Source: Candidatus Zixiibacteriota bacterium (GTDB taxonomy: Bacteria; Zixibacteria; MSB-5A5; GN15; JACZUZ01). From it: a stretch of 64,000 nt of DNA. Position 1 is the stretch's first letter. Each line of letters starts with the position of its first letter. The notes beneath the pieces were generated by a model, which was given only the letters and a program-made list of their open reading frames with translations, searched no databases and was not told the origin of the DNA. Both the position numbers and the translations under genes were made by a program. The stretch spans positions 186,001 to 250,000 of the forward strand of contig JAJRPM010000013.1 of the NCBI GenBank assembly GCA_024280775.1, written 5' to 3'. This document shows, piece after piece, positions 27,423 to 36,545 of this stretch.

Positions 27423-28037
27423 ATGAATCCAGCCATGAAACTAATGATGAGAAAACGGTCAATCCCGCATGTGCGAAGCGCATTTATCGGCAAGCGCGTG
27501 TTCCTTCGTCCGTCAACAATCGAGGACTACGAAACAGTGCTAATGTGGCAGGAAAGCGCCGATCCACAGCGTTTGAAGCAAACAGTTGAACCGATAATTC
27601 CTGTGGAGCAAAGGCTGGCGGAATTCAAAGAGCAACAAAGGTCTCCGATTGACACCAGTATGGCTGATTTGACTGTTGTGAATCGACATGGTGGAGATAG
27701 CGGTGACGACAGTGAAGAGGGCATTGTAGGGATGCTCTCTTATCGCGCTTTGAATTTGTTGAATCGTTCGGCGCGACTTGAAGTGTACGGCGCCCCTGAT
27801 GTTCGTGACACAGCAGAGCTTTCGGAGGCGCTTGGGTTACTGGTAAGCTACTTGTTCTATCAGTTCAATTTGAACTCGGTGTATACCGAGGTTTCCGAGT
27901 TGAACCCTAGAGCTACGGAAGTATTTGAAGCTTTGGATTTCAAACGTGACGGAGTCTTACGTCAGAGGCACTTCTTCGACGGCACATTCCATGACCTTCA
28001 CGCCTATTCGTTATTGCGTTTCGAGACGCCGCGTTGA
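27423..28037 (+). CDS. GNAT-family acetyltransferase
   Basis: The protein has 204 residues, or 200 if the ATG at 27435 is used, which has the better-spaced GGGGAG. It has the RimJ-like GNAT outline: RVFLRPSTIEDYETVLMWQ at the N-terminus, a central strand with GIVGMLSYRALN, and LNSVYTEVSELNPRATEVFEALDF as the late helix-strand with the acyl-CoA region. It would transfer an acetyl group to an amine, perhaps an N-terminus. Its last 34 bases overlap the convergent VanZ-like gene. Confidence 0.82.
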   Translation: MNPAMKLMMRKRSIPHVRSAFIGKRVFLRPSTIEDYETVLMWQESADPQRLKQTVEPIIPVEQRLAEFKEQQRSPIDTSMADLTVVNRHGGDSGDDSEEGIVGMLSYRALNLLNRSARLEVYGAPDVRDTAELSEALGLLVSYLFYQFNLNSVYTEVSELNPRATEVFEALDFKRDGVLRQRHFFDGTFHDLHAYSLLRFETPR

Positions 28038-28420
28038 TTTCTGGTGGCTTTGTTTCGTCGATGTAACACTAGAATCACCAAAGTTCCTCCGAGAACATCC
28101 GCCAAAACATCGAAGATGTCCGCTGAGCGTCCCGGAACAAATTTCTGATGAAGTTCATCGCCAAGTGAGAAAACCAAAAGCAAAGCAAAAGTTATCAAAG
28201 CGGCCAAGGACCCTGTATTCAATCTACGAGATTGAGAAAAAGAACGATAGAAAAGGAATGCGAAGACCGCATATTCGGTAAAGTGAATCAATTTGTCGGA
28301 GTTCATAATTCCGAGCTCCGGAGATTTCAGATACGGCATTGAGGACAAAGTTATAATCAGACCAGCGTATAGCATCGCCGGGAGATGGTAAAGCAATATG
28401 GTCTTGGGAGAGTTTTTCAT
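28004..28420 (-). CDS. VanZ-like membrane protein
   Basis: The 138-residue protein has four hydrophobic helices and the VanZ signature DELHQKFVPGRSADIFDVLAD. VanZ relatives are small membrane proteins of uncertain biochemical role; the prototype confers low-level teicoplanin resistance. The gene is convergent and overlapping with the GNAT gene. Confidence 0.85.
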   Translation of the reverse strand: MKNSPKTILLYHLPAMLYAGLIITLSSMPYLKSPELGIMNSDKLIHFTEYAVFAFLFYRSFSQSRRLNTGSLAALITFALLLVFSLGDELHQKFVPGRSADIFDVLADVLGGTLVILVLHRRNKATRNQRGVSKRNNE

Positions 28421-28606
28421 AGTATCACTTCGCAGAATCTCGTCACCTGGTGTATCTGGCTCACCATTAGCGGCTGGCGCCAGTTTACAACAAGCGCCTG
28501 ATTACAGCAACCTAAGAAGTTGAAGAAGTCTTCGTTTAAGTATGTTTTAGTATTTTGTTTTGAGAGCAGATTGATATTGGCCCTTATAAGAGTTATTTGA
28601 AATGCT

Positions 28607-29605
28607 ATGAATAAGAGTTTCCGTTCCTATATCCTGCCGCTGGGATTCCTGTTTTTCTTTTTGAGCGTTGCTCCATTGGGATTCATGGCGCTTGAGGATA
28701 TGAGTTACTTTGATGGTCTCTACTTGACGATTATCACTGTTTCCACAGTGGGATTTAGTGAAGTGAAGCCCTTACATGAGGCCGGTCGCTGGTATGTAAT
28801 TTTAATCATTGTCGTGGGGTTGGCGACTGTATCATATATCCTGAAGGAGTTCAGTGAGTCAATAATTGAAGGTCAGCTTCGAGTTGTACTGGGGAAAAGA
28901 AAAATGGATGCGCGTTTACGAAAACTTGTAGGGCACACAATTGTCGCCGGCTACGGACGTGTCGGGCAGGAAGTGGTGCGCGAATTGATGAAGAGCAAGA
29001 AAAAAAGTCCGTTTGTGGTTGTCGAATGCAGTGACGGAATGGCCTCCAAGTTATCGGAATTAGATATACCATATGTATGCGGTGACGTTACCACCGATGA
29101 AACTCTGCGCCAAGCGGGAATACTAACTGCCTCAAATCTGGTTTCCACTGTTCCGAGTGACGCAGACAACGTATATTTGACTCTGAGCGCCCGGCATTTG
29201 AATCCCGGTATCAATATCACCGCCCGAGCCGACCAACCGGAGGCTGAGAGAAAATTACTGCGCGCGGGAGCCACAAATGTAGTCAGTCCTCATGCTCTGG
29301 GCGGGGCCAGAATGGCGCACCTTGCAATTCGGCCGAATCTAGTACATTTTGTCCGTTCGCTCGCCGAAGGCGAGGATGACTTCAGTGTTGAGGAGACAAT
29401 TGTCTCGGCGGAATCGCCACTTGCCGGAAAAACGCTAATAGACCTTAATCTGCCGGTTGAAAGCAAAGTTTCGGTAATTGGAATTAAGAAACCCGAGGCA
29501 GGATTAGTTTTGAGCCCCAAAGGGGACACAATGATAGAGCAGGGTGATATACTATTGATGGTTGGCGAGGAACAGGCGCTGTTGCGATTTACGGAAAACA
29601 GCTAA
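28607..29605 (+). CDS. Potassium channel with RCK (TrkA-N/TrkA-C) domains
   Basis: The protein has 332 residues. Two membrane helices flank a pore loop with filter sequence TVGFSE (47-52), which differs from the classic TVGYGD. A Rossmann-type RCK domain follows (AGYGRVGQEVVREL, about 113-128; strands to about 240), then a TrkA-C domain (about 255-330). This is the MthK/YugO layout, in which ligand binding to the RCK ring gates K+ flow. The gene is followed within 55 bases by a symporter gene on the same strand. Confidence 0.9.
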   Translation: MNKSFRSYILPLGFLFFFLSVAPLGFMALEDMSYFDGLYLTIITVSTVGFSEVKPLHEAGRWYVILIIVVGLATVSYILKEFSESIIEGQLRVVLGKRKMDARLRKLVGHTIVAGYGRVGQEVVRELMKSKKKSPFVVVECSDGMASKLSELDIPYVCGDVTTDETLRQAGILTASNLVSTVPSDADNVYLTLSARHLNPGINITARADQPEAERKLLRAGATNVVSPHALGGARMAHLAIRPNLVHFVRSLAEGEDDFSVEETIVSAESPLAGKTLIDLNLPVESKVSVIGIKKPEAGLVLSPKGDTMIEQGDILLMVGEEQALLRFTENS

Positions 29606-29657
29606 ATAAAACGATTTGTTTCAGGAGACTTATCCGTTTAGGAATTGAAGAAATAAC

Positions 29658-31637
29658 ATGACTAACGCAAAAGAGAAATTCATTCTTTGGGGAATTCTAA
29701 TAGCCCTTATCGCCGGCGTATTAATTGGCTGGTATTTTCCCGAGGGCGCACAGAACCTTGCCTTCCTAGGTTCATTGTTTTTCAACGCATTGTATTTGAT
29801 AATTGTGCCATTGATTATCGCCAGCATGGTTGTCGGTATTACCGCTTTAGGCGATATACGCAAACTTGGTCGCACCGCCCGACTCGCGATTATGTACTTC
29901 ATGGCCACCAGCGCTGTTGCGGTTATAATCGGAATTATTCTGGCAGTGACTATTCAGCCCGGGATTACCGGAGATACAATGGCTGTCGTATCGTCTGGCG
30001 CCGGAGTTGACCTATCCGATATGCTAGCCAAAATCGGCGGCGCCTTGACCCACACTCTAAATGAAATGATTCCGCGCAATATTATTGCCGCCGCCGCTGA
30101 AACCAAGGTCCTGGCATTGATAGTATTCTCTTTATTCTTCGGTGGCATTCTTTCAGGAATGGGGCCTCGCGCAAAACCGGTGATTCAATTCTTTGAGGTT
30201 CTTAACGATGCAATAATGAAACTGGTGCACTTGGTGATGTATTTAGCCCCACTGGGTGTATTGGGCATTGTCGCCTCCAAGGTTGGTGAAAAAGCTGGTG
30301 ACATTGGTAATGCGGCCGCTGGTATCGGTATGTTCTCATTGGTTGTGATTATAGGACTTCTAATACACGCAATCTTGTTGACCATCACATTGAAAACTTT
30401 TACCGGCAGAAACCCCTGGACTTATCTGGCGAATATGGGGCAGGCTATCTCCACAGCAGTTGGAGTGTCATCGTCTTCGGCTACACTACCAGTGACTATG
30501 GAATGTGTAGTAGAGAAAAACAAAGTTGATCAACGCGCCGCCTCATTTGTGCTTCCTTTGGGAACCACAATCAACATGGACGGCACAGCAATGTATCAGG
30601 CTATCTCGACTATCTTCGTTTGTCAGCTATTCGGGATTCAACTTGGCATAGAACAGTATGTAATAATGTTCATCACAGCGATTCTAGCATCAGTCGGCGC
30701 GCCCGGTTTGCCGCAGGCGGGGATAGTGATGATGACTATGGTAATGGGTTCGGTTGGTGTGCCGCCGGAAATCATCGCTCAGGGTATCGGAATCATTTTG
30801 GTTGTGGATTGGGCGCTCGATAGAGGCAGAACCGCGTTGAATATCTATGGTGATGCAGTGGGCGCGGCAATTATTGCCAATACCTTTGAATTCAAAACCG
30901 CTGTGGCGCAACGACGAACTCCGGCCAAACGTGACGAAAACCGTGGCCGCTCATCAGACCGTCGCACTTCCAGCGGCTCTGATAAGTCACGGGCTGGAAA
31001 CCGGAGCGACCGAAACGACCGGAGCAACAGAAATGAGCGGCACGACAAAAACTCAAGACACAGGTCACGCTCCACTGAACATATCGAGCGCCCCTCTCCT
31101 GAGAGTTTTGGCGGCGCAGGCTCAGGGCAAAGAAAGTCTTCTGAATCAGCTTCAGAAACGAGAGCCCCGCAAAAACGCGTAAGAGTCAGCCAGCGCGCTC
31201 CTATGACCGAAGAGGAAATCGCCAGTGACAGAGAGTTGTTTGCCGGAATGGTCAAAGCTCCAGTGTTCGACATTTCGTCTTTCATTGATTCCGATGCAGG
31301 AGAGTCTTTCAGCGCTGATAAAAACGATGCGCCAGATGATAGTCCGGATATTTTTGCAATTGACGCAGACAACGGTGAGACAGATAGAGAAAGTTTTGAC
31401 TTCGACCAGGTTGTAGATTCAGATGTTACCGAGATAGAAGATGCCCCAACAGAAAGCGTCGAGTCCACTGAATCTGAGGATTCCAGCGATTCTGATGATT
31501 CTAATGATTCCGATAAAGTAGACGACAGTCACAGCGACGATGAACCTGAGGTTGATGACGTTGATTCAACTGATTCAGCTGATTCGCCGTCTGACTCGGG
31601 GGCTCGTTTTGGACGTTCGCCACGTCGTGGTGGTTGA
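29658..31637 (+). CDS. Dicarboxylate/amino-acid:cation symporter with a long charged tail
   Basis: Residues 1-418 form a complete DAACS (SDF) transporter with the diagnostic SSSSATLPVTMECV serine-rich re-entrant loop and the TINMDGTAMY motif that binds cation and substrate. It imports glutamate, aspartate or C4-dicarboxylates with Na+ or H+. The remaining 240 or so residues are unusual. About 419-490 is an Arg/Asn/Ser/Asp-rich basic stretch (RSDRNDRSNRNERHD). A short ordered-looking segment (MTEEEIASDRELFAGMVKAP) follows, and then an acidic Ser/Asp/Glu-rich tail to the end. The tail would be cytosolic and disordered. The reading frame is unbroken, so this is a real fusion or extension rather than an artefact of frame. 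Confidence 0.9.
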   Translation: MTNAKEKFILWGILIALIAGVLIGWYFPEGAQNLAFLGSLFFNALYLIIVPLIIASMVVGITALGDIRKLGRTARLAIMYFMATSAVAVIIGIILAVTIQPGITGDTMAVVSSGAGVDLSDMLAKIGGALTHTLNEMIPRNIIAAAAETKVLALIVFSLFFGGILSGMGPRAKPVIQFFEVLNDAIMKLVHLVMYLAPLGVLGIVASKVGEKAGDIGNAAAGIGMFSLVVIIGLLIHAILLTITLKTFTGRNPWTYLANMGQAISTAVGVSSSSATLPVTMECVVEKNKVDQRAASFVLPLGTTINMDGTAMYQAISTIFVCQLFGIQLGIEQYVIMFITAILASVGAPGLPQAGIVMMTMVMGSVGVPPEIIAQGIGIILVVDWALDRGRTALNIYGDAVGAAIIANTFEFKTAVAQRRTPAKRDENRGRSSDRRTSSGSDKSRAGNRSDRNDRSNRNERHDKNSRHRSRSTEHIERPSPESFGGAGSGQRKSSESASETRAPQKRVRVSQRAPMTEEEIASDRELFAGMVKAPVFDISSFIDSDAGESFSADKNDAPDDSPDIFAIDADNGETDRESFDFDQVVDSDVTEIEDAPTESVESTESEDSSDSDDSNDSDKVDDSHSDDEPEVDDVDSTDSADSPSDSGARFGRSPRRGG

Positions 31638-31724
31638 GTTGTGGTGGTTTGAGTCGTTGGGAATCATCACAGGCAATAGAATCATAAAAAGAGTCATCAA
31701 AAGAATCATGAAAGTGATTGCTTA

Positions 31725-32603
31725 GTGAATATTGTCAGATTGTACATTCTGTTTTCAGTCATCACTTCATTGTTGGTAATTCCGGGCGCGGTTTTAGTGG
31801 GATTATATGGGGCTATTGCTGGTCTTGTTGTAGCGGCGTTGACGATTGCGCTCTTATATTCTCGCGCTGATAAGCAGATTATTGAACAATTCGATGGTTG
31901 CAGAATCACAGATACATCCTCATGGGTCTACAAGTTAGTCGAGGACATCGCGCGAAAAGCGCGTCTTGGAAATGTGCCGGAAGTGTATTTGATACCAGTC
32001 AAAGCTCCGAATTCATTTATTGTAGGTCGCAGCGCCGAACGGGCAAAGCTCGGCCTAACCGAGGGCCTGCTCGAAACTCTGACCAAGCGCGAACTTGAGG
32101 GTGTAATAGGGCATGAGCTGGCTCATATTCGAGATTGCAACGCCCGGCTCAGCGGAATTGTCACTGGTATTGTCAGCTTTCTTTTGCGTCTGACAGCCGC
32201 TGGGAAAAAACACTCCGGTTTTCGAGTGACCAGAGCCATTGAAATCAACGGCCAGACGCACACTGGAATGTCTCAGAAACTGCTGTCATTCTTAATAACC
32301 CCTTTGGCCGGGGCTTTTGTGCAATTGTCAATTACCCGTAATCGTGAATTCATAGCAGACCGTCGCGGCGCAACTTTCACCAATCGCTTTCAGGAATTGG
32401 CCTCCGCCCTCAGAAAAATCCAGCTGTCATCAGAGCGTATCTCCAGTGACAATCATCCCCAACTGGCCCACTTGCTAATCTACAGCAGTTTCCATCGCCC
32501 TTTTCTCTCAGCCCTCTTTTCCGCGCATCCGCCAGTGTCCGAGCGGGTGGCTCAACTCGAAAAGCTTGCCGCCACAGGCGGAGGTGTTGAAGGGGTTTAT
32601 TAG
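31725..32603 (+). CDS. htpX: M48-family membrane zinc protease, HtpX type
   Basis: The 292-residue protein starts at a GTG. Two N-terminal membrane helices (about 3-45) are followed by the zinc motif HELAH (H130, E131, H134) and later EFIADRRGA, whose Glu is the third ligand. Two further hydrophobic stretches lie between. HtpX degrades misfolded membrane proteins with its active site in the cytosol. It follows the DAACS gene by 87 bases. The ribosome site is weak, and a GTG start is supported mainly by the expected family length. Confidence 0.9.
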   Translation: MNIVRLYILFSVITSLLVIPGAVLVGLYGAIAGLVVAALTIALLYSRADKQIIEQFDGCRITDTSSWVYKLVEDIARKARLGNVPEVYLIPVKAPNSFIVGRSAERAKLGLTEGLLETLTKRELEGVIGHELAHIRDCNARLSGIVTGIVSFLLRLTAAGKKHSGFRVTRAIEINGQTHTGMSQKLLSFLITPLAGAFVQLSITRNREFIADRRGATFTNRFQELASALRKIQLSSERISSDNHPQLAHLLIYSSFHRPFLSALFSAHPPVSERVAQLEKLAATGGGVEGVY

Positions 32604-32853
32604 GAGCCGGAGCGCTTCCAATTTGGCCTTTGGTGTATTATATTTGTTGAGAGAACGGCGCAACGTAAGCGCAGAAGTTATTGCAGAGTTTTCTGTCAGT
32701 CGAATCTGCTGAAACTGCGACGATTCCGCCTCTCGAATGTAATGAACGACGAGCCTCCTCAAGAACAATCTACCGTAACCGGACAATCTGTTTTATCCAC
32801 CGGTATGCGAACCTATGCCCCGGGCGAATACTCATCGCCGGTCGGGAGTTCCT

Positions 32854-34188
32854 ATGCCTGATTTCGCTCTTGAACTATTTGTCATTGTAATCCTGATATT
32901 AGCTAACGGCTTTTTTGCGCTCTCTGAACTCTCGTTGGTTTCGGCCCGGCGCTCCAGATTGATGGAGCTTGCCGAAGCCGGGAATCAAGCGGCAAAGCGC
33001 GCGCTGAATCTTATTCAACATCCGGAACAATTTCTTGCGGCAGTGCAAGTTGGAATCACTTTTGTCGGTACTCTAGCCGCGGTTTTTGGTGGGGCCACTG
33101 TGGTCGACTTTCTGGAGCCGATTCTTCAGAATGTCCCACTTGAGTTTGTTGCCGAGCATGCTCAGGGAATAGCAGTTGTCCTGGTAGTTGTGATGATATC
33201 ACTCCTGTCGCTGATACTTGGCGAACTGGCTCCGAAATATATAGCTCTCACTTATTCCGAAAAATTGGCTCTGAAAGTTTCCGGGCCAATTAGCGCCATG
33301 GCGACTGCCCTGCGTTTTGTCTTTCCGATTGTAACCGGCCCGGCGAAAATTGTGGCGCGAATGTTTGGCGTGAAAGAAATCACTCGGGGAAGCCCGGTTA
33401 CCGAGCTGGATGTTCATCTATTGGTCGCAGAGGGACGTAAGAGCGGAGTATTCGACGAAGCCGAGCAGGAATTGGTGCGCTCAGCGCTGGATTTCGCTGA
33501 TACAACCGCGCGTGAGGCTATGACTCATCGAGCGGATATTATCGGGTTTCAGGATGACACTTCAATTGATGATATGCTCGATGTGATGATTTCCGAGGGC
33601 TATTCTCGCTATCCGGTTTATCAGGACTCGATTGATAAGATAATAGGCGTGGTGATGTTTAAGAATGTAGTCCGCCGGCAACGTGAAAATCAGGAAGCGC
33701 ATCTCAACGATGTGCTAAGTCCGGCTATGTTCATTCCTGACTCGATGGAACTAGCTGAATTGCTCAAGAAAATGCAAAGGAAACGTCAACATATGGCGGT
33801 ATGTCTCGACGAATTTGGAGGCACAGCCGGGATAGTCACTATGGAAGACATACTCGAAGAAATTGTCGGCGAGATTCAGGACGAAACCGATGATGAAATC
33901 CCGGAATTCAGCGCTAAGAACGAGCGGGTTGCGTTCATTTCCAGCACCTTGCGTCCCGATCAACTCAATGAGCAATTCGACACGCATCTTGATGAAGAAC
34001 GATCCACCACAGTAGCTGGCATGGTGGTCAGTGTCCGCGGGGCTATTCCTGAGAAGCAAGAGCGGGTGAGACTCAGTGATGATGTAATAGTAACTGTGCT
34101 CGAGGTCAGCGGTAACCGCATATTGCGTATGAAAGTCGAGAAAGTCTCAGCCGACTCTGATTCGCCGACCGGCACAGATTCAGTATAA
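32854..34188 (+). CDS. CNNM/CorC-type transporter-associated protein (HlyC/CorC family)
   Basis: The ATG at 32854 follows GGGAG and starts the first membrane helix; the in-frame ATG at 32815 would add an unlikely basic leader. The 444-residue protein has an N-terminal CNNM (DUF21) region of about four helices, two CBS domains (about 205-330) that bind nucleotides, and a C-terminal CorC/HlyC domain. The family mediates or regulates Mg2+ (and Co2+) efflux. FGGTAGIVTMEDILEEIVGEI in the second CBS domain is typical. Confidence 0.92.
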   Translation: MPDFALELFVIVILILANGFFALSELSLVSARRSRLMELAEAGNQAAKRALNLIQHPEQFLAAVQVGITFVGTLAAVFGGATVVDFLEPILQNVPLEFVAEHAQGIAVVLVVVMISLLSLILGELAPKYIALTYSEKLALKVSGPISAMATALRFVFPIVTGPAKIVARMFGVKEITRGSPVTELDVHLLVAEGRKSGVFDEAEQELVRSALDFADTTAREAMTHRADIIGFQDDTSIDDMLDVMISEGYSRYPVYQDSIDKIIGVVMFKNVVRRQRENQEAHLNDVLSPAMFIPDSMELAELLKKMQRKRQHMAVCLDEFGGTAGIVTMEDILEEIVGEIQDETDDEIPEFSAKNERVAFISSTLRPDQLNEQFDTHLDEERSTTVAGMVVSVRGAIPEKQERVRLSDDVIVTVLEVSGNRILRMKVEKVSADSDSPTGTDSV

Positions 34189-34275
34189 TCTCCATTTGGC
34201 CATCGTCTATCTATCTCAACCCCGAATGCAACGCGTTCAATAGCATAAGTCCGGTCTTTTCCGTATCATTCGCCC

Positions 34276-34953
34276 ATGAGTCAGACACTGAAGGCAATAT
34301 TTCTTGCGCCGTTGAATTGGATGCGGCGACTATACGACTGGACAATGAGCTGGGCAGACAGCCGTCATGCGCTGATAGCTTTGGCCACTTTGGCGTTTGT
34401 CGAGAGCTCTTTCTTCCCAATTCCCCCTGATGCCCTTTTGATAGCCTTGTGTTTGGGGGCCTATCGTCGCTGGGCAAAATTTGCATTGGTGACTTCGGTT
34501 TTCTCTGTGCTGGGTGGTATGGCTGGTTATGGAATAGGATATTTTGCTTTTGATACTATTGGTCGCCCAATTATGGATGCTTTGGCGAGTTTTAGCGGCA
34601 AGGACGCCGAGGTTTTAATTTCGCAAGCGCAGTTTTGGTTCAATGAGAAGGAAATGTTCGGTGTGCTAATTGGCCCCTGGGCCGTAGCGGCGGCGGGATT
34701 CACTCCGATTCCTTACAAAGTATTCACAATTTCCGCCGGTTTCTTCCACATGGACTTTGTGATTTTTGTAATTGCCTCGGCTCTGAGTCGCTCTTTGCGG
34801 TTTTTTGCTGTGGCCGGAATTATCGGTTTGTTGTACAAGAGATATGGCGATGGTATAAAGGACTTCATAGATCGCTATTTCAATCTGCTGGCTGTGGCGT
34901 TCATGGTTTTGCTTATCGGTGGAGCCTTTGTTCTTCGCTTCATTTCTCATTAA
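34276..34953 (+). CDS. YqaA/DedA-like membrane protein
   Basis: The 225-residue protein has about five hydrophobic helices and the YqaA/DedA motif ESSFFPIPPDALLIALCLG followed by GYGIGYFAF and GFTPIPYKVFTI. DedA-superfamily proteins affect membrane lipid flipping and proton-driven homeostasis. The start has no ribosome site, but TATCAT (34264-34269) ends six bases before the ATG, compatible with a leaderless transcript. Confidence 0.85.
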   Translation: MSQTLKAIFLAPLNWMRRLYDWTMSWADSRHALIALATLAFVESSFFPIPPDALLIALCLGAYRRWAKFALVTSVFSVLGGMAGYGIGYFAFDTIGRPIMDALASFSGKDAEVLISQAQFWFNEKEMFGVLIGPWAVAAAGFTPIPYKVFTISAGFFHMDFVIFVIASALSRSLRFFAVAGIIGLLYKRYGDGIKDFIDRYFNLLAVAFMVLLIGGAFVLRFISH

Positions 34954-34981
34954 AGACCGAAGAACACAAAGGACATTCGTA

Positions 34982-35461
34982 ATGATGATAATAATGAAAA
35001 GTATCACAAGAAATTATAGCAAGGCGCTAAGACTGGGAGCTTTTGGAGCTCTGCTGACGCTGGTGTCCTGCGGAACTCCGCAACAAACGCGACCAGTTGC
35101 CGATGCCGAAGCAGATTTCGGCTCTCGTCGAAACTTTGCCCTAACTGGTGGTGTCACCGAAGAGGCCGGATTGACCGGTTTTCAAAGAGACTCATTCGGG
35201 GCCTTCTTTGCCGAAGCCGCACGTGAAATGCTCACCAAGCGCGGCCTAACCGAAGTCGGCGCTACTCAAACAGACAGCGCCGACTATATTATTCGTTTTA
35301 TTCTGCGAGATAATCTAATAGTAACCGCTCTTGACCCATCCACCCGGCGCCTAATTTGGCGCGGGCAAAGTGACAAAGGATTAAGCGGCGAAAAACTCTC
35401 CCAATCCGTGGTAACCAAATTGGTAGAGCAGGCTCTAAATGGATTTCCACCCCGGCGTTAG
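34982..35461 (+). CDS. DUF4136-like lipoprotein
   Basis: The ATG at 34982 is placed after AAAGGA; ATGs at 34985 and 34994 are also possible. The signal peptide ends in the lipobox LVSC. The mature part has the DUF4136 pattern: an Asp-rich first strand, FFAEAAREMLTKRGLTEV, a DYIIRF strand and LDPSTRRLIWRG near the end. Family function is unknown. It is followed 14 bases later by the cation-efflux gene. Confidence 0.8.
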   Translation: MMIIMKSITRNYSKALRLGAFGALLTLVSCGTPQQTRPVADAEADFGSRRNFALTGGVTEEAGLTGFQRDSFGAFFAEAAREMLTKRGLTEVGATQTDSADYIIRFILRDNLIVTALDPSTRRLIWRGQSDKGLSGEKLSQSVVTKLVEQALNGFPPRR

Positions 35462-35475
35462 CCGGTGAGGTTTGT

Positions 35476-36432
35476 ATGTCTCACTCCCATTCACATTCAC
35501 ACTCGCATCCATTGCCAAAGAACTCTCGTATTCTGGGATGGACAATCATCTTCAATGTTGTAATCACTGTCACCGAATTCGTAGCTGGAGCCTTGACTGG
35601 AGTCTTGGCCCTGGTCGCTGATGCAACACATAATCTCTCTGATGTTGCAGGCTTAGTCCTGGCGTACTTCGGCGAAAAAACCTCAGAGGCTCCAGCCACC
35701 AAAACCGCGACCTATGGACGTCGGAGAATGGAAGTCTTCACCGCGCTGATTTCTGCTACTTCATTGGTGCTTATCGCCGGTTACATTGTCTATGAAGCAT
35801 ACGGAAGATTTGTCTCTCCCCAACCTATTGAGAATTTCACTCTATTTATTATTGTTGCGACTATCGGTTTACTGGGAAATGTCGCCTCGGTTTGGATACT
35901 GCGTAAAGAAAGCGTGGACTCGATAAACCGTAAGGCGGCATTATTGCACATGGTATATGACGGTCTATCTTCGGTGGCTGTGATTATCGGAGGTATTGTG
36001 ATGTACCTCACTGACTGGACTATTGTAGATCCGATTCTTTCGGTAATGATTGCAGGCATGATTATTTGGTCATCGCTGGATGTTTTCAAGCGAGGCTGGC
36101 AGGTGTTTATGGAGGCCACGCCGATTGATATCGATTTTGATGATGTAATGTCTGAAATGGCCGAACATGAATCGGTGCAGAATGCCCATCATTTGCATAT
36201 TTGGTCGCTGTCTTCCACAGAAACCGCTTTGTCCTGCCATGTTTGTGTTGCCACCGACAATCTGTCGGACATCAATCAAATACTGGTTGAACTGAATCAG
36301 AAGCTCAAAGAGAAATTCGGTATTAGCCATGCGACTATCCAGGTTGAAACCGGCCCTTGTAGCGATCCTAACGGGATTTGTAGCGAGGAGCTACATTCCG
36401 AAACAGCTCCGGGAGCTTCAAAGCGCCTTTGA
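35476..36432 (+). CDS. Cation diffusion facilitator (CDF) metal efflux protein
   Basis: The 318-residue protein has an N-terminal His/Ser-rich metal-binding tail (MSHSHSHSHSH), six membrane helices, the ALVADATHNLSDVAGLVLAYFG helix with paired metal-binding His/Asp, a second metal helix (LLHMVYDGLSSVAVI) and a cytosolic C-terminal domain with HHLHIWSLSS. It exchanges Zn2+, Cd2+ or Co2+ for protons. A GGTGAGG ribosome site precedes the ATG. Confidence 0.95.
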   Translation: MSHSHSHSHSHPLPKNSRILGWTIIFNVVITVTEFVAGALTGVLALVADATHNLSDVAGLVLAYFGEKTSEAPATKTATYGRRRMEVFTALISATSLVLIAGYIVYEAYGRFVSPQPIENFTLFIIVATIGLLGNVASVWILRKESVDSINRKAALLHMVYDGLSSVAVIIGGIVMYLTDWTIVDPILSVMIAGMIIWSSLDVFKRGWQVFMEATPIDIDFDDVMSEMAEHESVQNAHHLHIWSLSSTETALSCHVCVATDNLSDINQILVELNQKLKEKFGISHATIQVETGPCSDPNGICSEELHSETAPGASKRL

Positions 36433-36491
36433 AAAGCAGTAACTTTGAAAAACAGTAACTTCTAAAAACAGCAACTTTGAAAAACAGCGCT
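36428..36491. repeat. Four tandem 16-base repeats after the CDF gene
   Basis: Units of the form TTTGAAAAACAGTAAC lie at 36428, 36444, 36460 and 36476 with a few substitutions. The first overlaps the CDF stop codon. Confidence 0.8.
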
Positions 36492-36545
36492 CTCTCAACA
36501 CCTTTTAGTCAACCCCGCAAAACTAAGAACTGATTCGGAAAAGTA

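Noticed and set aside
30845-31468. 207-residue antisense ORF opposite the charged tail of the symporter
   Set aside because: Serine/leucine-rich shadow of a repetitive sense tail; no family content.
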